A stretch of 64,000 nucleotides of DNA from Maea johnstoni. Lineage: Eukaryota > Annelida > Polychaeta > Spionida > Magelonidae. Made by a program: the position numbers and the translations under genes. The stretch lies in assembly GCA_963942565.1 (NCBI GenBank), contig OZ012694.1:34623548-34687547 (forward strand), written 5' to 3'. Positions 36,013 through 48,799 of the stretch are shown one piece after another (the first letter of the stretch is position 1; each line of letters opens with the position of its first letter). The notes under the pieces were generated by a model. The model ran no database searches, was not told the DNA's origin, and worked only from the letters and a program-made list of their open reading frames with translations.

Positions 36013-36671
36013 TGTAGCGTAGACATGTTCCTCCAACCATGCTAATTAATCTAGGTATATTAGTGGCTTACTGTATTATCCTTCCCCTATTCTAGTGTAT
36101 CTAGGGAAGTAAAGGGTGGAACCTGTTGACTTTGTGTACGCACTAGATGACCCCGCTGGCAGCAGGGTCATTCAGGGTCATGGGCTAGCCTGCTTATCAA
36201 CCCACATTCCTCCGTTGTTACGACCCTTTAATTTACCTGCTCGATGAAGGGCCCCTGTGTGAGATCTGGGTATGTGATAGGGGATGATGTTGACTTGTAG
36301 TGTTGTTGTCAGGTGCGCATGCTCGGGTACTATCAGAGACTTGAGAGAATAGTTAGTTCCTGTCGCGATGTGAGAGAGGACGGGTTGCTTTGGGGGTGGC
36401 CTGGTGCCTACTATTCTACAGAGTGCTAATATACATGTAAGTACTTCTCTATGTACCTGCCAGGGTTAGGTTATATATGCTCACTGTTAGGTTTTCCTGT
36501 ATATCAATGTATTCTTAGGTACTTATTAAAGCTTACAATAGTGTATACCTTGTGTTGTCAAGTTACTATAGGTTAACCCATGTCAAGTCAAGCCCTTCAG
36601 ATCAGTCGAGAACCCCCGTCTTATCTAACACCCTCAGATAGATGGCGTAGGCGTAAAACACCTACGTTACA
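36013..36671 (+). repeat. LTR 2 (shared)
   Basis: No difference from LTR 1 was noticed. It serves as 3' LTR of unit 1 and 5' LTR of unit 2, without target duplication around it. Confidence 0.93.
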
Positions 36672-39600
36672 AAATTGGCGCCCAATAAGGGACTGATCAG
36701 GGTTTTAAACTTGATTTCTTTCTGATTTTTGATAGTTTTCTTTGTTGAGGAGCAACTTTTTGTTAACAATTTCAATATGGCTGCCACTAAGTAAACACAC
36801 CCCTCCCTATCCCCTGAACCTCGTGGAAATAAGATTAATGCCCTCAGACTTGGAAATTTGATTAGGGGGGCATCATAAAAAGTGGGAGGAGGGGTCGGAT
36901 GGTTATGGAGTGAGCATACAGAAATTTATGGAGTATTATTAAAAGAAATGATAGTGATGTGAGCACTTTTAACCCTGGTGGGGAAATGGGGAGGTTAGTT
37001 AGCACACATGAGGCACCGGCCACCCCAAATGTTAACCCTTTCCTGCCTGTGGCTAAGGAGAGTGATTATGGGGAGTGCCAGTTTTTGAATTTTTGTTCTC
37101 CCCCTGGTACAGAGAGGATACCAGGTGTGGGAGTTAATGGAATAAAAATGTTGTTGAATGTGAATTTTTTTGCAGAGGCGAGATGGCGGCGTACCACAGC
37201 AGCATGGTGGTGGAAGGCGCAGAGTGCTCCCCAGCAATTCTTTCGTGAATTCCTGGGTCGAGCGCACTCGTGCCGGAGACCCCAACATGGAATGCTCCCC
37301 AAGGATACCCTGGGTTGAGGACAGTAATGGAGGCGCACAGTGCTCCCCAGGGAATTCCTTTGTGAATTCCTGGGTCGAGCGCATGCGTGGCGCGGACCCA
37401 AACATGAGGTGCTCCCCAGGCAATTCTTGCAGGAATGCCTGGGTTGATAGCACACTTGCAGAGGAGGATAGCCTAGCCACAAGGCTTTGTTATGACTTTA
37501 CTTTATTATATATAGAAGCCTGCACCTATACTAGATAGGGACGTGTGGCCTTCTGTTGGCCATTTAGTTCCTGCAATTGCCACACGAGGGAGATTACTGG
37601 TAAGTGAGCTCCTAGTATACTGCAGTGCCATCTGTCCACAATGAAAGACATTTAAAAAGGGCCTGGGAGACAGGCTAGGAGGCGTGCTCCCCAGGCAATT
37701 CTCGCAGGAGTGCCTGGATTGGTAGCCAATTGCAGAGGAGGACTGCTCTCCAGGAAATTCTTGCAGGAATGCCTGGGTTGAGAGAAAAAGTGCCATGGAT
37801 AGGACGAGATTATCGGCATTTTCAAAAAAAAGGAAGGAAAAGCAAGAATGCCCGGGGTGAGAGGAGAAGTGCAGACGTCAGGGAGTGCACGCATGGTGCG
37901 GACCACGAAATGGGGGCATTGCTACGGAGGCAACGCCCTGACATTTGGGTGTGGCAGACGTCGGTACTGCTTGACTCTACTGAGTTACCGGCATAATTCC
38001 TTCCGGACAGCGAGAGGAGGCAGGTTCAAAGACCTGCCGGGAGAAATACAGAGCCGGTTGGCGCTCAGCAGAACCCATTATAGGGTCTCTCATTTCAATG
38101 AATTTCATTGTAGAAGTTTTTTTTTGTTTGTTTTTGGCACCCAAAGTCTGGCGTTCCTTCGGGTTGGTCACCCCTAGAGAAGCTAGATCCAAAAAACACA
38201 CCCAAAGACCGGCATCCCTTCTGACTGATCATCCTTAGGGAGGCTGAGTCAAAACACAAAGGCACTTTTAGACCGGCATCTCTTCGGGCTGACCCCCCCT
38301 AGAGAGGCCGAGTCAAAATGTAAATAAAAAAAATAAAATAAAACACCGTGTGGCGGATAAAGTCGAGTGTAAATGGAGAGTATGTATGAGGAATATAGCA
38401 TACTGAGATAAGACGAAGCCGTAGCGAGGTGGCCATTGAGCATATGTACGGCATTGGGCATAGCCTACAGCCCCTGGTAAGGTGGGCTAGGATTGACTTT
38501 GGATCGGACAGGTACCTGTCCGTGGTCGCGTGACCGATGGATTATTGCTCTTAAGCGTGGGTCCGTAAAGAGCCTTGTCCAAGGCACGCCTGTTGAGGTC
38601 GACACCACTAATTGGAGCACCAGCCTATACCCATTGCCTGTCATTCACTATTATATATTTCTTTTCTTAAACATTACACTGAGTGCACCGGTACGTCCAA
38701 GAGAAATGCAAAATGACTGTGGCAGGTGGTTATGCCCGGAGTCGTGAAGGACTGTAATGGGGCATACCCTGCCATGAGGTCAGGTTGTGGGACACACTGG
38801 AGGTGTGGAAAAAAACAACAGAGGACTGTGGGAGGTAGTTATGCCCAGAGTCTTCAGTGACTGTAATGGGGCATACCCTGCCATCAGGCGAGGCTGTTGG
38901 ACACGCTGAAGGTGTGGAGATAAATAAAATAAATAAAAACCAAAACACAAGAAACCAGTCACAGGTTACTGTGGGCACGGGCATGGAGTCCCCCACCTAG
39001 CCTGTCGAGTTCGGTCAAGTAATTTCATTGACTAGGGTGGGCGCGGGCATGGAGTCCCCCAGCTAGTCTACCAAGAAACAAGACAAGGAATGAGAGAGAG
39101 CAACCGACACTCTTTGCGTACAAGGATAGACCGACTGCAGTTGTTAGGAAGCGCAGGAGAGGACGGTTTGCTGAATAAACTGACAGACCAATTCTCATGT
39201 CCCATCGGGGTTACTGTTTGAAAGAAATAAACAGCAATATTGGGAGGGTAAGTATACATTTTGAGTTTGTTGCTTTGGGGCTGTATACAGATCTCACCGC
39301 TTGATCCTGATTATGTAGTGGACCGAAGGGTGAAATCTCTGTACACACCTCCGAGCATTCTCAGGGTGGGGCAGACCACGTTGCACCAGGACCACACAAT
39401 CATAGGAAGGAAGATTCCATAGACGTTTGGAAGACGATTGGAAGCTGTTTGTGAACCGTGAGATGAGTGGATACTTTCAAAGTGACATTTTAAAGAGACA
39501 TTTAAAGAGGAGTTTCTGATTTGACATTTTTCGTGCTCAATGATTAGGCTTAGTATATGTATGAGCTACGAAGCAGGTTAGTAGTTACCTATATTCATTG

Positions 39601-40322
39601 TAGTGATATTGTGTTTATTCAGGTGGTTTTCTTGAAAGGTTGTCTAATGTGTGCTGAATTAAATCGAAATGCTATAGTTTGAGATATTCTGACGTGAACT
39701 AGAATGACTAAATTTGTTTTCAGAATAAGCCAAGTGAGACGGCAAAAGAAGAAGCAAAAATGTGTTTATGAATTAAACGGAAATATATGAATTTTGTATT
39801 ATGCAGGAATTTTGAAACCGTAGGATGACTTTGTTTATGTGCATGCTATATTGTTACATTAGTATTAACCATATTATGATTAGTCTTGCTTAGGTCCTTA
39901 TATTCATGTAGCCATTTTCTTTAAAGAGTGTATTATTTTGTCAATTTTTGAATGCACGTATGACTTAATTACAGAAGAAACATTTTAGGATATGTAAAGT
40001 TAACGTTAATCTGAGGCTGTTCTGTGCTAGAATCTGTATGGTTAAACTATGTGTTAGAGTGATGTTCTAGAGCACTTCTAAATTTTCTTCGTGCCTCGAC
40101 ATTATGTTTACGTTAAGAGTTTCTGTTAAAATTTCATTTTCAAATTGGTAAACTTTTTGTGAATAAAGTCTCTCATATGAGTACAGTCATGAAAATTGAA
40201 AGGTATTTTCAAGGATTGAAAGATTATTTGCTATGACTGAATTTTTGTAAAGAAGTATTTTTGGTAATTTTATATGTGTGCACGGTGATACGAGGGCGTA
40301 TCACAGTCCGAGAGGGGGGGAG
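36672..40322 (+). mobile_element. Internal region 2
   Basis: No difference from internal region 1 was noticed; all modules are at +4310. Confidence 0.92.
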
Positions 40323-40981
40323 TGTAGCGTAGACATGTTCCTCCAACCATGCTAATTAATCTAGGTATATTAGTGGCTTACTGTATTATCCTTCCCCTAT
40401 TCTAGTGTATCTAGGGAAGTAAAGGGTGGAACCTGTTGACTTTGTGTACGCACTAGATGACCCCGCTGGCAGCAGGGTCATTCAGGGTCATGGGCTAGCC
40501 TGCTTATCAACCCACATTCCTCCGTTGTTACGACCCTTTAATTTACCTGCTCGATGAAGGGCCCCTGTGTGAGATCTGGGTATGTGATAGGGGATGATGT
40601 TGACTTGTAGTGTTGTTGTCAGGTGCGCATGCTCGGGTACTATCAGAGACTTGAGAGAATAGTTAGTTCCTGTCGCGATGTGAGAGAGGACGGGTTGCTT
40701 TGGGGGTGGCCTGGTGCCTACTATTCTACAGAGTGCTAATATACATGTAAGTACTTCTCTATGTACCTGCCAGGGTTAGGTTATATATGCTCACTGTTAG
40801 GTTTTCCTGTATATCAATGTATTCTTAGGTACTTATTAAAGCTTACAATAGTGTATACCTTGTGTTGTCAAGTTACTATAGGTTAACCCATGTCAAGTCA
40901 AGCCCTTCAGATCAGTCGAGAACCCCCGTCTTATCTAACACCCTCAGATAGATGGCGTAGGCGTAAAACACCTACGTTACA
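40323..40981 (+). repeat. LTR 3 (shared)
   Basis: No difference from LTR 1 was noticed. Confidence 0.93.
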
Positions 40982-43900
40982 AAATTGGCGCCCAATAAGG
41001 GACTGATCAGGGTTTTAAACTTGATTTCTTTCTGATTTTTGATAGTTTTCTTTGTTGAGGAGCAACTTTTTGTTAACAATTTCAATATGGCTGCCACTAA
41101 GTAAACACACCCCTCCCTATCCCCTGAACCTCGTGGAAATAAGATTAATGCCCTCAGACTTGGAAATTTGATTAGGGGGGCATCATAAAAAGTGGGAGGA
41201 GGGGTCGGATGGTTATGGAGTGAGCATACAGAAATTTATGGAGTATTATTAAAAGAAATGATAGTGATGTGAGCACTTTTAACCCTGGTGGGGAAATGGG
41301 GAGGTTAGTTAGCACACATGAGGCACCGGCCACCCCAAATGTTAACCCTTTCCTGCCTGTGGCTAAGGAGAGTGATTATGGGGAGTGCCAGTTTTTGAAT
41401 TTTTGTTCTCCCCCTGGTACAGAGAGGATATCAGGTGTGGGAGTTAATGGAATAAAAATGTTGTTGAATGTGAATTTTTTTGCAGAGGCGAGATGGCGGC
41501 GTACCACAGCAGCATGGTGGTGGAAGGCGCAGAGTGCTCCCCAGCAATTCTTTCGTGAATTCCTGGGTCGAGCGCACTCGTGCCGGAGACCCCAACATGG
41601 AATGCTCCCCAAGGATACCCTGGGTTGAGGACAGTAATGGAGGCGCACAGTGCTCCCCAGGGAATTCCTTTGTGAATTCCTGGGTCGAGCGCATGCGTGG
41701 CGCGGACCCAAACATGAGGTGCTCCCCAGGCAATTCTTGCAGGAATGCCTGGGTTGATAGCACACTTGCAGAGGAGGATAGCCTAGCCACAAGGCTTTGT
41801 TATGACTTTACTTTATTATATATAGAAGCCTGCACCTATACTAGATAGGGACGTGTGGCCTTCTGTTGGCCATTTAGTTCCTGCAATTGCCACACGAGGG
41901 AGATTACTGGTAAGTGAGCTCCTAGTATACTGCAGTGCCATCTGTCCACAATGAAAGACATTTAAAAAGGGCCTGGGAGACAGGCTAGGAGGCGTGCTCC
42001 CCAGGCAATTCTCGCAGGAGTGCCTGGATTGGTAGCCAATTGCAGAGGAGGACTGCTCTCCAGGAAATTCTTGCAGGAATGCCTGGGTTGAGAGAAAAAG
42101 TGCCATGGATAGGACGAGATTATCGGCATTTTCAAAAAAAAGGAAGGAAAAGCAAGAATGCCCGGGGTGAGAGGAGAAGTGCAGACGTCAGGGAGTGCAC
42201 GCATGGTGCGGACCACGAAATGGGGGCATTGCTACGGAGGCAACGCCCTGACATTTGGGTGTGGCAGACGTCGGTACTGCTTGACTCTACTGAGTTACCG
42301 GCATAATTCCTTCCGGACAGCGAGAGGAGGCAGGTTCAAAGACCTGCCGGGAGAAATACAGAGCCGGTTGGCGCTCAGCAGAACCCATTATAGGGTCTCT
42401 CATTTCAATGAATTTCATTGTAGAAGTTTTTTTTTGTTTGTTTTTGGCACCCAAAGTCTGGCGTTCCTTCGGGTTGGTCACCCCTAGAGAAGCTAGATCC
42501 AAAAAACACACCCAAAGACCGGCATCCCTTCTGACTGATCATCCTTAGGGAGGCTGAGTCAAAACACAAAGGCACTTTTAGACCGGCATCTCTTCGGGCT
42601 GACCCCCCCTAGAGAGGCCGAGTCAAAATGTAAATAAAAAAAATAAAATAAAACACCGTGTGGCGGATAAAGTCGAGTGTAAATGGAGAGTATGTATGAG
42701 GAATATAGCATACTGAGATAAGACGAAGCCGTAGCGAGGTGGCCATTGAGCATATGTACTGCATTGGGCATAGCCTACAGCCCCTGGTAAGGTGGGCTAG
42801 GATTGACTTTGGATCGGACAGGTACCTGTCCGTGGTCGCGTGACCGATGGATTATTGCTCTTAAGCGTGGGTCCGTAAAGAGCCTTGTCCAAGGCACGCC
42901 TGTTGAGGTCGACACCACTAATTGGAGCACCAGCCTATACCCATTGCCTGTCATTCACTATTATATATTTCTTTTCTTAAACATTACACTGAGTGCACCG
43001 GTACGTCCAAGAGAAATGCAAAATGACTGTGGCAGGTGGTTATGCCCGGAGTCGTGAAGGACTGTAATGGGGCATACCCTGCCATGAGGTCAGGTTGTGG
43101 GACACACTGGAGGTGTGGAAAAAAACAACAGAGGACTGTGGGAGGTAGTTATGCCCAGAGTCTTCAGTGACTGTAATGGGGCATACCCTGCCATCAGGCG
43201 AGGCTGTTGGACACGCTGAAGGTGTGGAGATAAATAAAATAAATAAAAACCAAAACACAAGAAACCAGTCACAGGTTACTGTGGGCACGGGCATGGAGTC
43301 CCCCACCTAGCCTGTCGAGTTCGGTCAAGTAATTTCATTGACTAGGGTGGGCGCGGGCATGGAGTCCCCCAGCTAGTCTACCAAGAAACAAGACAAGGAA
43401 TGAGAGAGAGCAACCGACACTCTTTGCGTACAAGGATAGACCGACTGCAGTTGTTAGGAAGCGCAGGAGAGGACGGTTTGCTGAATAAACTGACAGACCA
43501 ATTCTCATGTCCCATCGGGGTTACTGTTTGAAAGAAATAAACAGCAATATTGGGAGGGTAAGTATACATTTTGAGTTTGTTGCTTTGGGGCTGTATACAG
43601 ATCTCACCGCTTGATCCTGATTATGTAGTGGACCGAAGGGTGAAATCTCTGTACACACCTCCGAGCATTCTCAGGGTGGGGCAGACCACGTTGCACCAGG
43701 ACCACACAATCATAGGAAGGAAGATTCCATAGACGTTTGGAAGACGATTGGAAGCTGTTTGTGAACCGTGAGATGAGTGGATACTTTCAAAGTGACATTT
43801 TAAAGAGACATTTAAAGAGGAGTTTCTGATTTGACATTTTTCGTGCTCAATGATTAGGCTTAGTATATGTATGAGCTACGAAGCAGGTTAGTAGTTACCT

Positions 43901-44632
43901 ATATTCATTGTAGTGATATTGTGTTTATTCAGGTGATTTTCTTGAAAGGTTGTCTAATGTGTGCTGAATTAAATCGAAATGCTATAGTTTGAGATATTCT
44001 GACGTGAACTAGAATGACTAAATTTGTTTTCAGAATAAGCCAAGTGAGACGGCAAAAGAAGAAGCAAAAATGTGTTTATGAATTAAACGGAAATATATGA
44101 ATTTTGTATTATGCAGGAATTTTGAAACCGTAGGATGACTTTGTTTATGTGCATGCTATATTGTTACATTAGTATTAACCATATTATGATTAGTCTTGCT
44201 TAGGTCCTTATATTCATGTAGCCATTTTCTTTAAAGAGTGTATTATTTTGTCAATTTTTGAATGCACGTATGACTTAATTACAGAAGAAACATTTTAGGA
44301 TATGTAAAGTTAACGTTAATCTGAGGCTGTTCTGTGCTAGAATCTGTATGGTTAAACTATGTGTTAGAGTGATGTTCTAGAGCACTTCTAAATTTTCTTC
44401 GTGCCTCGACATTATGTTTACGTTAAGAGTTTCTGTTAAAATTTCATTTTCAAATTGGTAAACTTTTTGTGAATAAAGTCTCTCATATGAGTACAGTCAT
44501 GAAAATTGAAAGGTATTTTCAAGGATTGAAAGATTATTTGCTATGACTGAATTTTTGTAAAGAAGTATTTTTGGTAATTTTATATGTGTGCACGGTGATA
44601 CGAGGGCGTATCACAGTCCGAGAGGGGGGGAG
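40982..44632 (+). mobile_element. Internal region 3
   Basis: Same organisation at +8620. About three single-base differences from units 1 and 2 are seen here, which shows that the unit is not simply a copied read or exact assembly repeat of unit 1. Confidence 0.92.
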
Positions 44633-45291
44633 TGTAGCGTAGACATGTTCCTCCAACCATGCTAATTAATCTAGGTATATTAGTGGCTTACTGTATTATC
44701 CTTCCCCTATTCTAGTGTATCTAGGGAAGTAAAGGGTGGAACCTGTTGACTTTGTGTACGCACTAGATGACCCCGCTGGCAGCAGGGTCATTCAGGGTCA
44801 TGGGCTAGCCTGCTTATCAACCCACATTCCTCCGTTGTTACGACCCTTTAATTTACCTGCTCGATGAAGGGCCCCTGTGTGAGATCTGGGTATGTGATAG
44901 GGGATGATGTTGACTTGTAGTGTTGTTGTCAGGTGCGCATGCTCGGGTACTATCAGAGACTTGAGAGAATAGTTAGTTCCTGTCGCGATGTGAGAGAGGA
45001 CGGGTTGCTTTGGGGGTGGCCTGGTGCCTACTATTCTACAGAGTGCTAATATACATGTAAGTACTTCTCTATGTACCTGCCAGGGTTAGGTTATATATGC
45101 TCACTGTTAGGTTTTCCTGTATATCAATGTATTCTTAGGTACTTATTAAAGCTTACAATAGTGTATACCTTGTGTTGTCAAGTTACTATAGGTTAACCCA
45201 TGTCAAGTCAAGCCCTTCAGATCAGTCGAGAACCCCCGTCTTATCTAACACCCTCAGATAGATGGCGTAGGCGTAAAACACCTACGTTACA
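44633..45291 (+). repeat. LTR 4 (3')
   Basis: 659 bp, ends GTTACA and is followed at once by the right AAGGG target copy and the minisatellite. Confidence 0.93.
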
Positions 45292-46215
45292 AAGGGTTCC
45301 TCTAGCTACCCTTTCAGGAGTTCCCATAGCTACCCTGTCAAGGGTTCCTCTAGCTACCCTTTCAGGAGTTCCCGGGTTCCTCTAGCTACCCTTTCAGGAG
45401 TTCCCATAGCTACCCTGTCAAGGGTTCCTCTAGCTACCCTTTCAGGAGTTCCCATAGCTACCCTATCAAGGGTTCCTCTAGCTACCCTTTCAGGAGTTCC
45501 TCTAGCTACCCTGTCTAGGGTTCCTAGCTCTAGATATTCTTTCAGGGGTTCCCATAGCTACCCTGTCAAGGGTTCCTCTAGCTACCCTTTCAGGAGTTCC
45601 CATAGCTACCCTGTCAAGGGTTCCTCTAGCTACCCTTTCAGGAGTTCCCATAGCTACCCTATCAAGGGTTCCTCTAGCTACCCTTTCAGGAGTTCCTCTA
45701 GCTACCCTGTCTAGGGTTCCTAGCTCCAGATACTCTTTCAGGGGTTCCCATAGCTACCCTGTCAAGGGTTCCTCTAGCTACCCTTTCAGGAGTTCCCATA
45801 GCTATCCTGTCAAGGGTTCCTCTAGCTACCCTTTCAGGAGTTCCCATAGCTACCCTATCAAGGGTTCCTCTAGCTACCCTTTCAGGAGTTCCTCTAGCTA
45901 CCCTGTCTAAGGTTCCTAGCTCCAGATACTCTTTCAGGGGTTCCCATAGCTACCCTGTCAAGGGTTCCTCTAGCTATCCAGCTGTCTACTAAGGGTTCCT
46001 CTAGCTACCCTGTCTAGGGTTCCTCTAGCTACCCTGTCTACTAAGGGTTCCTCTAGCTACCCCGTCTACTAAGGGTTCCTCTAGCTACCCTGTCTACTAA
46101 GGGTTCCTCTAGCTACCCTGTCTAGGGTTCCTCTAGCTACCCTGTCTACTAAGGGTTCCTCTAGCTACCCTGTCTTAAGGGTCTCTCTAGCTAACTCTGT
46201 CTATGGTTCCTCTAG
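45292..46215. repeat. Minisatellite, main block with 196-bp higher-order repeat
   Basis: Units alternate GGGTTCCTCTAGCTACCC-TTTCAG and GAGTTCCCATAGCTACCC-TGTCAA (24 bp each). A variant word TTCCTAGCTCYAGATAYTCT recurs at 45521, 45717 and 45913, exactly 196 bp apart. After about 45970 the array changes to ~27-bp units with TGTCTACTAAG. Confidence 0.95.
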
Positions 46216-46544
46216 CAGCCCTTGGCTGATTATCGATCGTGCCAAATTTCGAGAAGAATGTATCAGCCTTTTTAAAAATTCACCGAAGGTGAAATTTACG
46301 GCTAGAAGCTTCACTACAGCAAAAGACGCTGGCCGTTACAATGTTGCAATATGCCGCGCGTGACGGGGAATCCCCAATACACTCATTGAGAAGTTCCCAG
46401 GTCGCGTACTCCATGTTTTCATTGCAAAATATGTATTTGAGTGTTGGCATCGATTACTCGTCACACATCTCTAGTATTAATATATGTGATGCAGAGAAAT
46501 TTAAAGATGAATTGTAACATATCGGAGAACCCCACAGCCATATT
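46216..46544. other. Intergenic, nothing recognised
   Basis: GC content is higher than in neighbouring DNA (GCCGCGCGTGACGGGG), but no frame or RNA gene is recognised. Confidence 0.35.
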
Positions 46545-46690
46545 GTGGTGCTAAAGTTTTGTTTCTTGTAAACAGACCCTAACATGTTTTTATTTAAAAA
46601 AATCCCCCCAACTTCTTAGTTTTTACACACTTCCGACTCCCAACAAACATAAAAAATGCACGAAAGGCTCATTTTTTTGAAAAAAAAAGA
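46545..46690. repeat. Dispersed repeat, second copy of 4556-4800
   Basis: GACCCTAACATG, AAAAAAATCCC, CCGACTCCCAACAAACAT and AAAATGCAC correspond in order to the copy at 4590-4710. Confidence 0.5.
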
Positions 46691-47079
46691 ATAACAAGAA
46701 GGACGCTAATAGCGTCATAGGTGTATTTCAGGAAGTATTAATAAAGCTATATTACATACGGATTTTGCTTTATATTGAAGGTCAAGATGATATCTATTGA
46801 TGGTCTGTGCTGGGGCTTTTGGTTCTAGTTGTTGAAGACTGTTATTAAGTCGTGGTCTGAGTAGTATGTTGGGATGGTTGTGGCGGTTGCGGTCGTCATG
46901 TTGGTATAGACATGAATATGGCAGAAAAAGCAAATAAAACACGAAAATACATTTCCTGTACAGGGGCTTGATACTTAGATAATAAAAATACCTCTCGGTC
47001 ATTCAACCTTCTCTGTCATTTGACCCCATTCTGACAACATGTCATCCGAATCAAATGATAGGGATGGTAGAACATATAT
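46691..47079. other. Intergenic, nothing recognised
   Basis: A 95-codon minus-strand frame (46715-47002) has no recognised feature and is not called. Confidence 0.4.
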
Positions 47080-47112
47080 ACATATATATCTATCTATATC
47101 TATCTATATCTA

Positions 47113-47184
<72 letters not shown>

Positions 47185-47592
47185 GGCTGCACTCAACACT
47201 CACAAACTCGAGTGGCTCGAGCCCTGGAGCAAACTCGCCGAGCTCGAGCTGAAATTTTCTAATCGTGAGCTCGTCTATGTTGGGAACACACACGTAACAC
47301 AGAGCACCTAACACAAATTATCAACATACATAACTGCTTATCGCTGTCATGTCTTCTTTACAATCTCCAATGTATACATTCAAGCGTTGTTGACCTTTGT
47401 ACCTCGTCAGCACGTTTTATAATTAAATGAACATGGCAATGTTAATAAATGTCTGCCAATAAATATTTATTTCTTAATAGCTGGGCTGGAAAATAAGTAT
47501 TTTTTTGGAAAATCGGAACGTCCGCGAGCTCATGAGCTCACGAGTCAAACGGGTGGTGAGCTCACGAGTTGATCTCCCTCCGTGAGTGCAGC

Positions 47593-47678
<86 letters not shown>
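47080..47678. repeat. (TA)n microsatellite split by a hAT MITE
   Basis: TATC units then TA to 47181; TA resumes at 47597 and runs to about 47678. The two halves were one tract before insertion. Confidence 0.93.
47182..47596 (-). mobile_element. hAT MITE (family F), second copy
   Basis: TAGGGCTGCACTCAACACTC at the left and GTGAGTGCAGCTCTA at the right; the sequence is the reverse of 11615-12041 throughout. Flanks are ATATATAT on both sides, consistent with an 8-bp duplication but uninformative in a TA repeat. Confidence 0.92.
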
Positions 47679-47680
<2 letters not shown>

Positions 47681-48799
47681 TGCTGATTAATGCTATTGTG
47701 GTTAGAAGCTCCTTTTTAATATCAATATGAAATTCCTATATTAAAAGGGACATGACTTGTTAATACCATTTTTATGTAAATTTATACTAAACTGATCTTT
47801 TTTTATTTTATTAACTGAACAACCACATAATATCCATGTAACTGAGGGAGCTACCACATAACTCTGTATTCCATTGCCCCTACTGACTTGAAAGATGGGA
47901 TGTCCTAGTGTGTCCTAGAGCATAAGCAATGTCCTTTTTTCTTTGATGGCTGAACCCTAATTGCCATAATGCATGGTCATTTGGGGGAGTAATGTAATTT
48001 GGTTACCATGGTCCAGCAGTGTTCCTCTAACACAGTGTGTGGCCAGAAATGAGGCAGTGTTTGTCAAGTAACTTGTTCACTTCAACCATCAACATTCATG
48101 GTCAGTTTTAGGGGAGATGTGATCAGGTGTGAATGATTCCGCAGCATACATCTAAAGGTTTTTGGTCAGTTATAAGGTGAGTAGGCTCAAGTCAATTGTC
48201 AAGATGATGACCTCAGTCAGATAAATGCATCTTTGGCCACTTGAGTATTTATCTTGTAAAGTGGAGGATGCTGGGCAGCTGTGTGCATGCTCAGTTGTAA
48301 GGTGTGTAAATTCAATCAATTCTGTTACTCTGATAGTCACATAAGATCATCCTTCAACTTGAATATAATTTTAGAATGCAAATGCTCATTTTATCTTTTG
48401 TTGGTCCTCCAAAATATATCACTACAGATGAAAATCATTTCGAATTGTAGAATAGTATCAAATGAATTATAGTTTCGGTGATATTTTGGGAGTAACTTGA
48501 ATTACTCTCCTGACAGATGCAATGACAATACCAGATACAGCAGTTGTCTCATTACATAGTTATTATCCCTTGAACCATCTCAAAGTTTTACCTTAACATT
48601 GGTTTTGAAGGAAAATGAAATTTACTACTTCCAGTTTTTTCAAAGTTCATTTTTACGATTGTGAGGCACAAAGAAATTCCACAAATGGGCAGGATGTATT
48701 ATTTAGAGTCTGTTTTCTTGAAGTTGAAACTTCTTTTTCGGTTCTAGTGGCGAAATTAGTAAGTAAATTGAGAATTTCGCCAGGGTTCCTAAATCAACA
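47679..48799. other. Intergenic, nothing recognised
   Basis: No supported gene. Confidence 0.45.

Larger units (their letters stand above)
31703..45291 (+). mobile_element. Tandem non-autonomous LTR retrotransposon array: 4 LTRs, 3 internal regions
   Basis: The order is LTR (31703), internal, LTR (36013), internal, LTR (40323), internal, LTR (44633). The period is exactly 4310 bp. LTRs are 659 bp, start TGTAGCGTAGAC and end CTACGTTACA. One 5-bp target duplication, AAGGG, flanks the whole block (31698-31702, 45292-45296); none separates the units. I see about three single-base differences in ~12.9 kb, all in the third unit, so the array is very young. No gag, protease, reverse transcriptase, RNase H or integrase motif is visible, so the family would depend on enzymes from elsewhere. 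LTR, primer site, polypurine tract and target repeats all look whole. The 5-bp duplication, tRNA-Lys-type primer site and G-rich polypurine tract suggest Ty3/Gypsy kinship (inference). Confidence 0.95.

Noticed and set aside
31703-45291. Retrozyme (LTR element with hammerhead ribozyme)
   Set aside because: I looked for the CTGATGA and GAAA core in LTRs and interior on both strands and found none in the right arrangement; unit size is also too large.
31703-45291. Pure assembly artefact
   Set aside because: Not excluded, but single-base differences confined to the third unit and exact junctions argue that at least two distinct units exist.
45292-46215. CRISPR-like regular repeats
   Set aside because: Units are contiguous without unique spacers and the genome is eukaryotic; it is a minisatellite.
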